From Lumnitzera littorea (taxonomy: Eukaryota > Streptophyta > Magnoliopsida > Myrtales > Combretaceae), in the NCBI GenBank assembly GCA_024138015.1, contig JAMXBB010000007.1:69728593-69792592 (forward strand): a DNA stretch of 64,000 nucleotides, in the 5' to 3' direction. The stretch's first letter is position 1; each line of letters begins with the position of its first letter. A program made the position numbers and the translations under genes. Positions 22,425-33,598 of the stretch are shown piece after piece. Below the pieces are notes generated by a model, which saw only the letters and a list, made by a program, of their open reading frames with translations, was not told the DNA's origin and did no database searches.

Positions 22425-22899
22425 CTAAGTTAGCCTGAGCTAGATTCAAATCTAGGCTTAAGTCCAACAGTTCTTTTATTTAAGCTTATTTAAATTAAAA
22501 AATCTATCCTATTAAACTACTTAAAAAATAATTTTATTATTTTCTAAATTTCAATTTTTTCTATTTTTTGTGTCTTTTCAAATTACTCATTTTTTATGCA
22601 TTTTCTTATTTTTGTATTTTTCTAAATTTCTTTTTTTTTTTTGGGTTTTCTTTAATTTCTTATTTTTTAGTATTTTTCCTAAATCTCTTATTTTTTGGGT
22701 TTTCTTTAATTTTCTATTTTTTTTATATTTTTCCTAATTTAAGACCCTTTAACCTATTCTAAAAATAAAAAAAGGAGGCAAAAATTAGGTATTTACGGCT
22801 ATTATTCTTTGTGGTGAATTTTCAGCAAAACTTTACAACAAAGACAAAAAAGATACTATTTTTGCCCCATGGATGAATTTAATCTTAAGAAGTGCTATA

Positions 22900-23945
22900 G
22901 TTAGCTAGCAATCTTAGGCCCAGTACACTACGGATTTGATGAAGAGAGGAGTAGTGCTCTAAGAGTTAGCTGAAAGATTGAAAGAAGAATTTGAAGTTTG
23001 GTTGTACTCTTATGAGTTGACAAATTGTGGTGAAATGGGTGATGTACTTTTTGAGTTAGCTAAGGCCTTAAGAAGAATGAGAAAACTTAGTTATGCTCCA
23101 ATGAGCTGACTAACTAAGGTAGGCAAAGCACTCCTAGAGCTAGCTAAGGCCCTAAATTGGAATGAGGAAACTTAGTTGTGCCTTAATGAGTTGACTAACT
23201 AAAGTGGGCAAAGCATTCCTAGAACTAGCTAAAACCCTAAACTATGAGAAAACTTAATCATACCCTAATGGGTTGACTAACCAAGGTGGGTAAAGCACTC
23301 TTAAAGCTGGCTAAAACCCTAAATTGAAAGAGGAAACTTGGTTGTGTCTTAATAAGCTGAATAACTAAGGTAAACAAAACGCTCTTAGGGCTGGCTAAGA
23401 CCCTAAACCGAATTAAGAAAACTTGGTCGTACGCTAATGAGCTGACTAACCAAGGCAGGTGAAGCGCTTTTAGAGCTAGCTAAAACACTAAACTAAATGA
23501 GGAAACTTAGTCGTACCCTAATGAGCTGACTGACTAAGGCTGGTGAAGCACTCCTAAAGCTAGCTAAAACCCTAAATTAGAAGAGGAAACTTAGTCGTAC
23601 CTTAATGAGCTGACTGACCAAGGTGAGCAAAGTGCTCCTAGAGCTGATTAAGACCCTAAAAAGAACGAGAAAACTTAGTTGTGCCCTAATGAGCTGACTA
23701 ACTAAGGAGGCTAAAGCACTCCTAGAGCTAGCTAAGACCTTAAAAAGAAAGAGAAAGCCTGGTCTTGCCCCAATGAGTTGACTAACCAAAGTGAGTAAAG
23801 CATTCTTAGAGTTGCCTAAGACCGTAAATTGAAATGAGAAAACTTTGTCGTACCCCAATGAGCTGACTAACTAAGGTGGATAAAACACTCCTAAAGTTAG
23901 CTAAGACCCTAAACTGGATGAGGAAACTTAGTTGTGCCTCAATGA
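22900..23945. repeat. 84-bp tandem repeat array
   Basis: A unit beginning CTAATGAGCTGACTAACCAA recurs at 23434, 23518, 23602, 23686, 23770 and 23855, with more diverged units to the left from about 23015. Each unit contains a GCTAGCTAA-ACCCTAAA core and ends near ACTTAGT-GTACC. About ten units are visible. The minus ORF at 23577-23858 is a by-product of the repeat. Confidence 0.9.
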
Positions 23946-24880
23946 GTTGACTAACCAAGGCAAAAGCATCTCTAATAAACTAGCAACCCTAAATTTAGAT
24001 AGATTTAAAGAGCCTAGTCATACCTTTTTAGGCTTTTTAACCTAGGCGGGAGCATCTCTCGAGGACTAGCAATGCTAAAATTAGATTGATCTGGAAAACT
24101 TGGTATTGCTCTTTTGAGCTAACTAACCTAGGCAGGAGCATCTCTTGAGGACTAGTAACCCTAACTTTTGGATAGATCTAAAGAACTTGGTAGTGCTCCT
24201 TTGAACTAACTAACCTAGGTAGGAGCATCTCTCAAGGATTAGTAATCCTAACTTTTGGAATTGATTTAAGATAAACCTGGTAGTGCTCCTTTGAGCTGAC
24301 TAACCAAAGTGCAGCGTCTCTTGGGGACTAGCAACCCTAACTTTTGGAATCGATTCAAGATAAACCTGGTAATGCTTCTTTGAGTTGACTATTTTAGGTA
24401 AGAGTGTCTCTTAAGGACTAGCAACCCTAACTTTTGGAATCAATTTAAGATAAACCTGGTAATGCTCCTTTGAGCTGACTAACTTAGGTGATAGTGTCTC
24501 TCGAGGACTAGCAATCCTAAAATTGGATCGATCTGGAACCTGGTCATGCTTCACTAAGCTCATTAACCTAGGCAAGAGCATTTCTTAAGGACTAGTAACC
24601 ATAACTTTTTGAATCGATTCGAAATGAACCTGGTAATGCTTCTTTGAGCTGTCTAACCTAAGTGAAATGGGTAAATTGCTCTTAAAGCTGGCTAAAACCC
24701 CTAAATTAAAACTTAGTAGTGCTCCTTTAAGCTAACTATCCTAGGTAGGATAGGTGAAGTGCTCCTAGAGCTAGCTAAGGACCCTTAACTAAAACTTGGT
24801 AGTGCCCTAACTAAGCTGACTAACTTAGGTCCTAAAGAAAAGTTACAGATAAAAGTGACCTACAGCCTAGCTAAGATCTT
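23946..24880. repeat. ~90-bp tandem repeat array, related
   Basis: Continues the previous array with a changed monomer: TAACCTAGGCAGGAGCATCT, then GAGGACTAG, then CCCTAACTTTTGGA-TCGATT, then ACCTGGTAATGCTCCTTTGA. Units start near 24030, 24121, 24211 and onward to about 24650, and the older monomer type returns at the end. Confidence 0.8.
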
Positions 24881-25520
24881 AATAGAAATTAGGCTTGCTA
24901 AGAACTGGGTGAAGGAAGGTGCCCTATGGGCTCGTTAAAAGAAATCGACGATGAAAGGAAGTGCCCTTTGGGTTAGCTAAGAAGATTTGATGAAGGGAAG
25001 TGCTCTATGGGCTTGCCTGAGAGAAATCAGAGAAAGAAAGTGCCCAATAGGCTTGCTAAGAGAAGAAGTTCCTTATGGGCTTGCTTAAAAGAAATAGGTC
25101 AAAGAAAGTACCTAATGGACTTGCTAAGAGGAGAAGTGCCTTATGGGCTCACTTAAGACAAATTGGTAAAAGAGAGTGCCCCATGTGCTCGCTTAAAGAA
25201 CTTAGTGAGGAGAAGTGCCCTATGGGCTTGTTAGAGGATGAACGAGGAGGTAATGTTTTGAAAGTTAGCTAGAATGCTAAAAAGAAATAAGAGGGATCAG
25301 CACTCTAAAAGCTGGCTAGAACCCTAGAAAGATCAGACAGTGCCCTAAAGGCTGGCTAGAATACTAAAAAGAAATAAAAGAGGGATTAGTGCTTTAAGAG
25401 CTGGCTAAAACCCTAGAAAGATGGGACAATGCACTAAAGGCTGGCTAAAACCTTGAAAAAAATAAAAGAAGGGTCAATGCTTTGAGAGCTAACTAGAACC
25501 TTAAGAGGAATTTTGATGAA
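24881..25520. repeat. Short-unit tandem arrays (about 55-60 bp)
   Basis: 24900-25260 repeats AAGTGCCC-TATGGGCTTGCT followed by an A/G-rich spacer. 25270-25520 repeats GCTGGCTAGAACCCTAGAAA alternating with AAAGAAATAAAAGAGGGAT. The GCTNGCTA core is shared with both arrays to the left. The open frame at 25075-25272 (repeated CPMGLL) results from the repeat and is not a gene. Confidence 0.8.
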
Positions 25521-27604
25521 GGATAGAAGAAGTAAGGTAAGGAAAATAACCAGTTTTAAAAGACTTCTTAACTTGGAAAAGTATTTACAGGAAGATTGTT
25601 AAATAACCATTTATGGAAAAATGCATTAGGGATAGGCCACTTGATTTGAAAAAGAGTTAAGAAACTGCAAGGAAAAAGGATGTAAACTACTATGGTTAAT
25701 TTAATAAAATGACCACCTTGGAAAGGAAACGGATGACATGGATTGAAAGCTTAATTACTCGAACCGACATGAATTGGACAAGAATTTTGTGATAAGCCTT
25801 TACTTTCTCTCTCTTCTCTCTTTTCTTTTTCTCTCTTTTTTTTTTTTTTTTTGTTTTTGAAAGTTTTGCTAATGGGTATAAATTCTTATTTAAGGAACAA
25901 TCTTATAACTACCTTTATCATTGGTAATTATGTGGAGTTTCTTAATGCCCCTAACCCTAGGGCTTTTCATAGGGCTTTTGTGATTTGAAGACATTCCTTT
26001 CTTAAGAAAAAGGTAACTCACAATTAGTTAGGTCAAAGAGCTCATTAGCTCTCGGTTTAGATTTCACTCTTGACTTCAGTTCCAAAAATTATAGTCCAGT
26101 TTGTAAGTAATACGTCTTGATCAATATGTTAGGTCTTTTTGGTTCAACATTATAAATTTAGGCTTTTGGTCTAAGGGTTTCAAAAAAGATTAATGAAGAG
26201 GCCTATTTTGAAAGAAACACTTTTATTAATCTCGAGTGTACAAGTTAAGAACCTTAAGGAAAAAATTAGAAGTATGCTTGCCTTAATTTAAAAAACAATT
26301 TTTATTAAAGGTAAATTATCTTTTAAGATCGAAAGAACTTTTACTTGTGTAAGGATGGTACTGTGGGTAGGGAGGCCTTGTGGAATTCAATAAGAAAGAG
26401 AGGCTTTAAAGTGTCAAAGTGGTTATGGATATTTGGGTTTTCAGGCTTTGGAGCGTAATTTAGGGCCTTGTGTTTCTTAAAGCTTTTTGGGCTGGAGTTC
26501 CTTACCTTTTGATTTAGTTTGCTACCCCTATTAGGATATGATATATCTCTTGGGGCTTTTGTCTTACACCTAAGCCCAATTCTTTGACCTTTTATTTTTT
26601 TTTTTTCATCTTCTCTTTACTTTACCCTACTATCTCTTGCTATTCTTTTCTTTCCTTTGGCCCCAAAAGTGATCGTCTCCATTGCTGAGTTTTTTCTTTT
26701 TAAATGCTTCAAGGCCCTTAAATCCATGGATTTCTAGTGTATAGGTTTAAGATGTTTGAAAAGGAAATTGGATCTTCTTCACCTCAAAGAAAAATAATTT
26801 ATCAAAAATAAAATTCATTTTTAAATTAATGTTACTTAAGCAAGCATAAACCAATCTTACCCTTATCTCCTAACCAAATGACCCTAACCACTAAATTGTC
26901 CTATTATAGGGTGGTTCTTGACAGGGTTTAAATTTGAAAATTCTCCAAATTGGTCCAACAGGGTTAACAAAGGGTAATCGTGTTTAGGATTTGAAAATGA
27001 GTGCCTAACTTCATTTTAATCTACGTATTACATTCAAAGTGGACCTCCTTTAAGAAATGAGCCCAAAGTATACTCACTCTTACATCGCTCAACTCTTAAA
27101 GTGTTTCAGGTTGGTTTATAGGATACAACTTGCCTCTTCTCATCCTAAACTTTTCAAAAAGTAAGTTACTAATTTCTTAAGGAGGAGTCTATTTTCCTAA
27201 GGTGATGACTGACTTTGCCCCTTGGTTTCTCAAATCATGCCCCAGTATTTGACTTTGTGTTTTGGTTTGGTTCATGAATGAGCTTGGTTTTCTAAACAGA
27301 TCAGGGGTTCTAGCTTGGCTTGGTTATTTTAAGGGGTTGAGGATTATGTTCTGGTTGGTTACCTTGATGGGTTGTAGTACATGTTCAGATTGGCTGCCTG
27401 GCTTAGTGGCTTATGTTTAGGTAGGTCATTTGAATGAGCTCAAGGTTGGTGTTTAGGTTGAATGCCAAAGCAAGCAGCATGTGTTTGGGCAAGTTGCCTA
27501 AATGGGCCTAAGGTTAGTATTGGCCAAGTAGCTTGTGTTTAGCTTAAATAGGCCAAGGGGCTCATGTTGGATTTTTTAATAGATTAAGGGATCTTATGTA
27601 GGTT
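25521..27604. other. Non-coding, with pyrimidine tract and weak repeats
   Basis: No coding text was recognised. 25800-25853 is almost pure C/T, a possible polypurine tract on minus. 27230-27590 contains a loose repeat of about 60 bp built on GGTTNG-TTGNCT and GGGCTNANGTT phrases. This stretch may be untranslated sequence of the reverse-oriented LTR A element or of family F. Confidence 0.4.
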
Positions 27605-28385
27605 TTATAGGAATTAGCTTCTTAAACTGATCACAAGAAGCCAAGCTAAAGGACTCCAAGGGCTTGTATGAAGAATACTAGCTCTAAGCCATAGCCAAGA
27701 TGGGGATTCCTATCCCGAGCTGACCTCCTGCTGACCTATCTATTATATCCTCACATGTATCAAACATGCTCCTACCCAACGACAAAGTCCTAATCTAGAA
27801 GACAACCTAGAACTAGCCTAGCCAAGCTCCCAACTTGATTCAGATCAGGTCTGCCCTTGACTGTAATGCATTCCTGCTTCCGCCTACATTGTATTATATT
27901 CCTCATGTCTAGCCACCAAGCGACACATGTCTCTTGACACAATGTTCTAGAATGATTCTTTCTTTTCCGTATTGAATATTCTTTATCTCTTTTATGCCTT
28001 TTAGTATGTCTTATGCAACCTAGTGTAGAATACCCTTTTTTGTCTTTTCATACATGTAAAGTAACCATAGTGGATGGGTATATAAACCCTTACTTTCTTA
28101 TATACGAAGATTATTTAACTTTCAATACAAAATTATCCACTTTGAGCAATCTTACTATTCTCATTATCATTCAACTCTTATTTATTCTCTTTAGCAAGGA
28201 GTAGTGGCAAGTGACCCTTCAATTTGGATAGGTGTGTCATATTTGGCGGATTGTAGGTTGAGTAGAATCGAGTGGTGTATCATATCCATTCGGTAACTAC
28301 TTGGACTTTGCAATCTTTTTCTTTATTTCTTTCTAGTTCACTTTGTTGTGGTGTCTCTTCGTGTGTTTGACCTCAGAGATGCATC
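27605..28385 (+). repeat. LTR of Ty3/gypsy family F, copy 2
   Basis: Homologous to 16566-17424, with the same TATA box (28081-28086 in GGGTATATAAACCC) and the same end leading to a primer-binding site (TGGTATCAAAGC, 28393-28404). Like copy 1 it stands as a 5' LTR. The left boundary is approximate. Confidence 0.8.
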
Positions 28386-28392
28386 AACTTCA

Positions 28393-28404
28393 CTGGTATC
28401 AAAG
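28393..28404 (+). promoter_or_regulatory. Primer-binding site of F2
   Basis: TGGTATCAAAGC, one base from the canonical initiator Met tRNA site TGGTATCAGAGC (G to A). Confidence 0.8.
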
Positions 28405-28435
28405 CAAGATTCTACAATGGAGTATGTGAAGTTTG

Positions 28436-29675
28436 TTGGTCCCATATAAGATATCAAGAGGAGGGGTGAATTGATATCTTGAAATTTTTGAAAACATTTT
28501 CGTTAAAAAATGAAATTACTCCTCTTAACAACTTATAATGATAAACAGTGGTAATTTAACGATTCAATGCACAACAGATAATAAACCAAATTAAAAGAGT
28601 AAGGAAGGAGAAAATCAGGCTGAGATTTTATAAAGCTTCAGCCTTTAGCTTATTGCTTTCTTCTAGCTCCACTATTGGGGACTCGATCTAATTTACTAGT
28701 ACTGTTCCACTTGATCTACTAAATCAACTTACAAACAGATTACAAGCATTCGTCACAATGACTTTACAATACTTAGCTCTACCTATCTAGCCTCTTTACA
28801 ATCTAGGCTAATACATATCTACAGAGTACAAACTATCTTTTCTCTAGAATAAAGTATAGAGATTACAAGTGAGAACAAATATATAAGTCTCAAATAATTT
28901 TGCACTTGAAAGAAATAACACTTGTTGTAGAACTTTGATTCAGTACAGCTCTTTGAAGAAGTATCTGAAGGACTTTTTGAAACTTTTCAAAAAGTAAAAA
29001 CTAATCAAGAATTTTTTGTGCAATGATAATATTTCTTTAAAGTTGTATATTGACATTGTGAATCCTTTCTCCTTTTATATTGATTTTTTCCAATGGCTAA
29101 AAATTTGAAGATTTTCTTCACTTCCATAATTATCCAACTGTTAGGTATTTAAAATAACTCCTTAGATATTTTTAGCGAAGATCTCGATCATTTCAAATTT
29201 AAAAATCTATTCTCCTTGATTTGTTCAAATCAGATATACTTAAAATTATAACCACCAGATAGATTTCTTAAACTTAAAGAAGAGATAATCCTTATTAGAT
29301 ATTTCTGGATAAAGTTCATTTTAAATTTCCACAAAATCTGACTCAACTTTATCGTTATCCATATTTGTGTCTATCTTGATTTTTCAAAAATTAAATCGCT
29401 CAAAAATAATCCCCATGGATCTTAACTTTATCTTAAGTGAAACGGGATTAAGTGCATTTTCCTAATATACCCAATCTAGTGGAGCTAAGTCTTGATTAAT
29501 TTGAATCTGATTTAAAACTAATTTCAATGGCATACTTCTAGACTTACTTTCTTAACAAGCTTCTAAAGAGCATCAGCCTGTTGTTTTTGATGTTTCTGAA
29601 TAAACTTCTGAAGTGTTGTACCAATTTTTCTTATAAAATCTTCCGCAATACTATTTGAAGATGCTGAGTCCCTTA
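28436..29675. mobile_element. Unidentified ~1.24-kb insert in F2 leader
   Basis: F2 matches F1 up to about 28435 and again from about 29680. The sequence between is unrelated to F1 and replaces its leader and gag N-terminus. It begins TGTTGGTCCC with AAGAGGAGGGGTGAATTGAT nearby, a phrase type common in dispersed plant repeats, and has no coding text. It could be a solo LTR, but I could not fix a target duplication. Confidence 0.4.
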
Positions 29676-29689
29676 AAGGCTAAGCAATG

Positions 29690-30460
29690 TCAAGGAGCAA
29701 ATCTCGCCTTTCGATGGAAGTGGAGATGTAGATGAATACTTAGAATGGGAAGAGAAGGTCAAGAAAGTTTTTAAATGTTATGGGTATGAGGATGCGGTCA
29801 AAGTCTAACTTGCTGCATTAGAGTTTATTGGTATGCTGCTATGTGGTAGAAGAATCTGAATGCAGCCATGGCAAGAGATGGAAGACGAGGTGTTAGAACT
29901 TGGGGTGAGATGAAAAGGTTGTTAAGAGGTAAATTTGTACTCGAGACTTATTTACAAGATATGTTTGCAAAGTTATAAGAGCTTTGCTAAGGAAGCCGAT
30001 CTGTTGATGACTACGTAAGAGTGTTCCAAATGTTAATGATCCAAGCCGACATGGAAGAGCCAAAGGCCTGTATAGTATCGAGGTTCATTTATGGGCTTAA
30101 GTATGAGATTTACAATATCGTGGTTGTACATAAGTTTTATAATTTGGAAGAGGCCATTAAGATAGCATAGAGGGTCGAAAAATAGAGGAGAAATGTTTTG
30201 AGCTGACTTGGGCCAACATTCTCCCGAGCCCCAGTGCTATGCCAACTTGTTCAAGTCGAGCCGAGGATACCATATTAAGCTGAGGAAAAGAATTACCACC
30301 CTAATGATAGCCAAGCAAGACAGCCAAGCCGAGCTTAGGCTAGGCCGCCCCCAAGAATGTATGAGAAAGGACAGACCTCCAAATGGAAGTCTAGTAAGGT
30401 GAAATACTTTAAATGCTTAAGCTATGGACACATGGCTGCTAAGTGTTCAAATCAACGTGT
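29690..30460 (+). pseudogene. Gag of family F, copy 2
   Basis: Same protein as at 18210-18965: SGDVDEYLEWEEKVKKVFKC (29719), YGYEDAVKV, GRRGVRTWGEMKRLLRGKF (29881), then ADMEEPKACIVSRFIYGL (about 30047). This copy keeps the Trp codons lost in copy 1 but has its own stops. The zinc knuckle at 30403-30450 reads YFKCLSYGHMAAKC, with its first Cys changed to Tyr. Confidence 0.8.
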
Positions 30461-30599
30461 TATGGTACTCTAAGGATATGTAGTAGACAACACCGACAAG
30501 AGTGAGGCTAAAGAGGAGAAAGATGTTCAAAAGGCAGAAGCCAAGGAGGAAGAGGAGACCTATATCTATGCCAACTAGGGAGAAGTGATGACCCTAGTC

Positions 30600-31040
30600 T
30601 TAAGACGAGTGTTGAGTTCCTTACTGAACCTTTAGGAGGACCAGAGGGAGAATTTGTTTCATACCAAGTATATTGTCAGAGGTCAAATATGTACAATCAT
30701 AGTAGATGGAGGAAGTTGCACTAATGTGGTTATGCAATCCTTTATATAGAGGTTGGTCTACCGACCTCAAGGCATCGTTGACCTTACAAGCTGCATTGGC
30801 TTCATGATAAAGGTGCTTTACACATGGTTAAACAAGTGACTATACCGTTCAATGTCGAAAATATATACAGGGACGAAGTAGTGTATGATGTTATCCTCAT
30901 GGGAACTTCACACTTACTGCTTGGACAACCTTAGTTATTTGACTGGCGTGTTACACACGATGGGTATAAGAACACCAATGCCTTTGTTAAGGATAAAAGG
31001 AGGATAATGTTGCAACCCCTAACCCCATCCTAGGTAAATG
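30600..31040 (+). pseudogene. Protease of family F, copy 2
   Basis: Contains CTIIVDGGSCTNVVM (30690-30734), an aspartic protease active site (Asp codon 30705-30707) that copy 1 has lost. It continues with a KQVTIPFNVENIYRDEVVYD-like run (about 30826-30890) and HDGYKNTNAFVKD (about 30957), as in the family. Stops and frameshifts are fewer than in copy 1. Confidence 0.75.
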
Positions 31041-31079
31041 AAACCAATAATCAACTTACCCAAGCTAGTAAGAAGAAAG

Positions 31080-31721
31080 CCCTGGTAATGAGCCATAGAG
31101 AGCTCCAATTTGCTAAGAAGGTTGATGAACTAATGTTCTTGTTGGTTAGGAGAATGATGGAGATAAGGGAGTTACAAAATGTTCCGAAAGAGAACCAAAG
31201 CTTGCTAAATGAGTTTTCTAACCTGTTTTGGGAAGAACTACCTAAAGGACTACTAGTAGTCATAGAGTACTGTATTGATTTACTACTGGGTGCTGCCCTG
31301 TCGAACTGACCTGTATATAGGATAAACCTTGAGTAGGCTATCGAGCTGAAAAGATAAGTAGACAAACTCATTGAGTGAAGATATGTAAAGGAGAGCATGA
31401 GCCTTTATACTGTACCAGCTCTGCTCGTTCCAAAGAAGGATGATTCATGGCTTATGTATATTAATAGTTGAGCAATTAACCAAATTACTATCAAGTACAG
31501 ATACTCGATACTGAGGCTCGATGGCATGTTAGATGAGCTTCATGGCACGAAGATATTTTTGACTATTGACCTATAAAGTGGCTACCACCAAATTAGCATG
31601 AGGCCAGACGATGAATGGAAGACTGCCTTCAAGACTAGATACGGATTGTACGAGTAATTGGTTATGCCATTCAAACTTACTAATGCGCTAAGCACATTCA
31701 TGAGGTTAATGAACCATATAA
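31080..31721 (+). pseudogene. Reverse transcriptase of family F, copy 2, truncated
   Basis: 31088-31309 is open: ELQFAKKVDELMFLLVRRMM, LLNEFSNLFWEELPKGLL. It continues PALLVPKKDDSWLMYIN (31417), [40 protein letters not shown] (31579) and LVMPFKLTNALSTFMRLMNH (31660). The frame ends at about 31721, before YxDD, where an LTR of a different family begins. The opposite-strand frame at 31051-31398 is a shadow. Confidence 0.85.
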
Positions 31722-32954
31722 TGTGGCCACCACTCCTAAATGCCATATACCAAACGTCCTTAACTAAAACGGCCACAAGACTAAACTTAGGACCCTTAAA
31801 AACCTCACCCTAACCATCCTTGCATACCCTAACTACCACCACAATTGCTGCTCGACTTCTACTAGTGGCTAAGCTTGAAAATCACCCAAACACCGTCTTT
31901 TGGCTGTAGCTTTTTCCCTACCCTTATATTTCCCAATTTGAATCACATGAAAACATGATTTCCTAGATGAATTGGCACTTAGATCTACCATAGATGCATC
32001 CTCAAGTGGCTACCGTTCCTTTTACGTATGACCTAACTGAAAGTCCAACTTGACTCGACCTAAAGCCTTAGTTTGACATGTGCATTCCTCCTTGGTTTGA
32101 AGTCTTCCTTCTAATTTATATTTCGACATTTTTTGAATTTTTTATTTTTTATGTATTTGTAAATGTAAATGCGAAAAGAAAAAGAAAGAGAAAAATAAAA
32201 GAAAAAGGAAAAGCAAGAAAAAAGAAAGAAAGAAAAAGAGAAAAAAAAATGGTTTTTTCTTTTCATAAAGCATGATAGAAATAGGTAAAATAAAATCAAA
32301 TAAAACTAAAAAAAATAAATAAATAAATACTATAATAATAAAAATAGAATAAATAAATGGATTAGTAGATAAAAAAAAAATAGTCTTACTACGTAGAAAA
32401 TCGATTTTCTAAAATAGAAATTAAATGATCCTTTTTTTGAATTAAAACCTTTTCTAGAACTTTTCAAAAATAAAACCCGAACTCAAGGCCTTTTAAATTT
32501 TTCTTAGTGCATAAGCACCTATGGGGCAACAATAAAAAAAGAAAAACCCCATTTTTTTCCATTTTAGTGTAGTTTCACTTGATTTAATCCAATCAATAAT
32601 TAAACTTTGTTTCATAAGATAGTTTTAAAAAGATGATTTTAAGAAGTTAAGTCTAAAATTACAAAGTTAATGGTACCCATAAGGATTTAAAAATCTTAAT
32701 CTTGAGACCCCTTTTTTTGGTTCTTAAAACCGTTTATAAAATTAGTTTTATTGAAAAACTAATAACTAAATTATAACCAATTAACTCTCTTTCTCAACTC
32801 CAATTGGGTGGTGACTCTAAAATGTTTTCAAAGTTAAAAGAATCGGTTTTCTTTAAATACTAATCAAAGGTTAGTATAAAATAGATAGTGTTTACTATTG
32901 ATTGGTTAAAAAAAAAAACTAATTTATAAAAATTGAGAAAAAAGCAAGCTCGAT
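31722..32954 (+). repeat. Ogre/Tat-type LTR, copy B (5' LTR, truncated)
   Basis: Aligns with 39211-40565 (TGGCCACC, AAATGCCAT, GAAAACATGATTTCCTAGA, GTGCATTCCTCCTT, and so on) and ends CAAGCTCGAT. Compared with copy C it lacks at least 200 bp at its start, so its junction with the F2 RT is a deletion or rearrangement rather than a clean insertion end. A poly-A/G region (32167-32250) creates chance ORFs on both strands. Confidence 0.75.
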
Positions 32955-32957
32955 AGC

Positions 32958-32978
32958 TTAGCAACTCTATTGAGAACC
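32958..32978 (+). promoter_or_regulatory. Primer-binding site of Ogre/Tat element
   Basis: TTAGCAACTCTATTGAGAACC lies 3 bases after the LTR end. It resembles the TGGCGACTCTGCTGGGGACC-type site that follows 5' LTRs of Ogre/Tat elements, with mostly C-to-T and G-to-A differences. This marks copy B as a 5' LTR. Confidence 0.65.
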
Positions 32979-33421
32979 TTAAGAGGGTTAGCCATTCAAC
33001 TTTCCAAAATTAAATTTCATCTCTAAAATTCACCTTACTAAGTGCAATTTACTTAATTGTTCATTTATTCATTCATTAGTATTTGTACCATAACTTTACT
33101 AGTGTTTCTATAAGTTTAGTTTTAATTGTTTAACTGTTTGGTGGATGGGGCAGATTTATGTTATGTACCACAAATGTATGATAGAAACAGTCAAACCCGG
33201 ACCGTATTAGGAACTTAAGATGAAAGGGCCATTGTATAGGCTTCGGGTGTTATGGTCTAATCACCACTCAAGATTGATTAGGCTATCCCCACTTAAGCTT
33301 GATGTGACCAATGAAAGTGTTCATTAACAAGTGAGGTCACACAAACTTAAGGACCTTTAAAACCTACCCTTTATGCATTCATGACATCCAAAATCGATAA
33401 ATAACCAAACAAGACAAGAAA

Positions 33422-33452
<31 letters not shown>

Positions 33453-33598
33453 AAGATATAATAACTTGGAGTTTCCTTGATCTCTCTCATAATTTTAACA
33501 TGTTGTAAACATAGAACTGTTGCAAATAGGTTTTGTTTATTGTAAATAACAAGCTTTCAATCTTATAACATATTTTTCTTTGTAATTCAAATTAGGAC
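32979..33598. other. 5' untranslated leader of Ogre/Tat element
   Basis: AT-rich leader without coding text. It contains a TA microsatellite at about 33425-33452. The gag-type frame starts at 33599. Confidence 0.5.

Larger units (their letters stand above)
20135..22795 (-). repeat. Ogre/Tat-type LTR, reverse orientation (copy A)
   Basis: The reverse complement of 20135-21050 matches the 3' halves of 31722-32954 and 39012-40565: the terminal AAGCTCGAT-like end (here AGGTTCGAT), the ATTATAACCAATT-GGGTAG block, and A/T-rich connecting text. Farther left parts are G-rich and more diverged, with a (GA)n run (21977-22003) in the same relative position as GA/CT text near 39040-39065. It extends to CCTAATTTTTGCCTCC (minus) at about 22795. 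This is the longest of the three copies. No primer-binding site adjoins it. Confidence 0.6.

Noticed and set aside
23577..25272. ORFs with repeated peptide motifs
   Set aside because: They are translations of tandem DNA repeats whose frames break in neighbouring units.
22900..25520. Telomere-like CCCTAAA motifs
   Set aside because: They occur once per minisatellite unit, not as contiguous 7-bp repeats, so this is not an interstitial telomere.
32078..32299. Overlapping ORFs on both strands
   Set aside because: They lie in an A/G-rich low-complexity part of an LTR and encode Lys- or Phe-runs.
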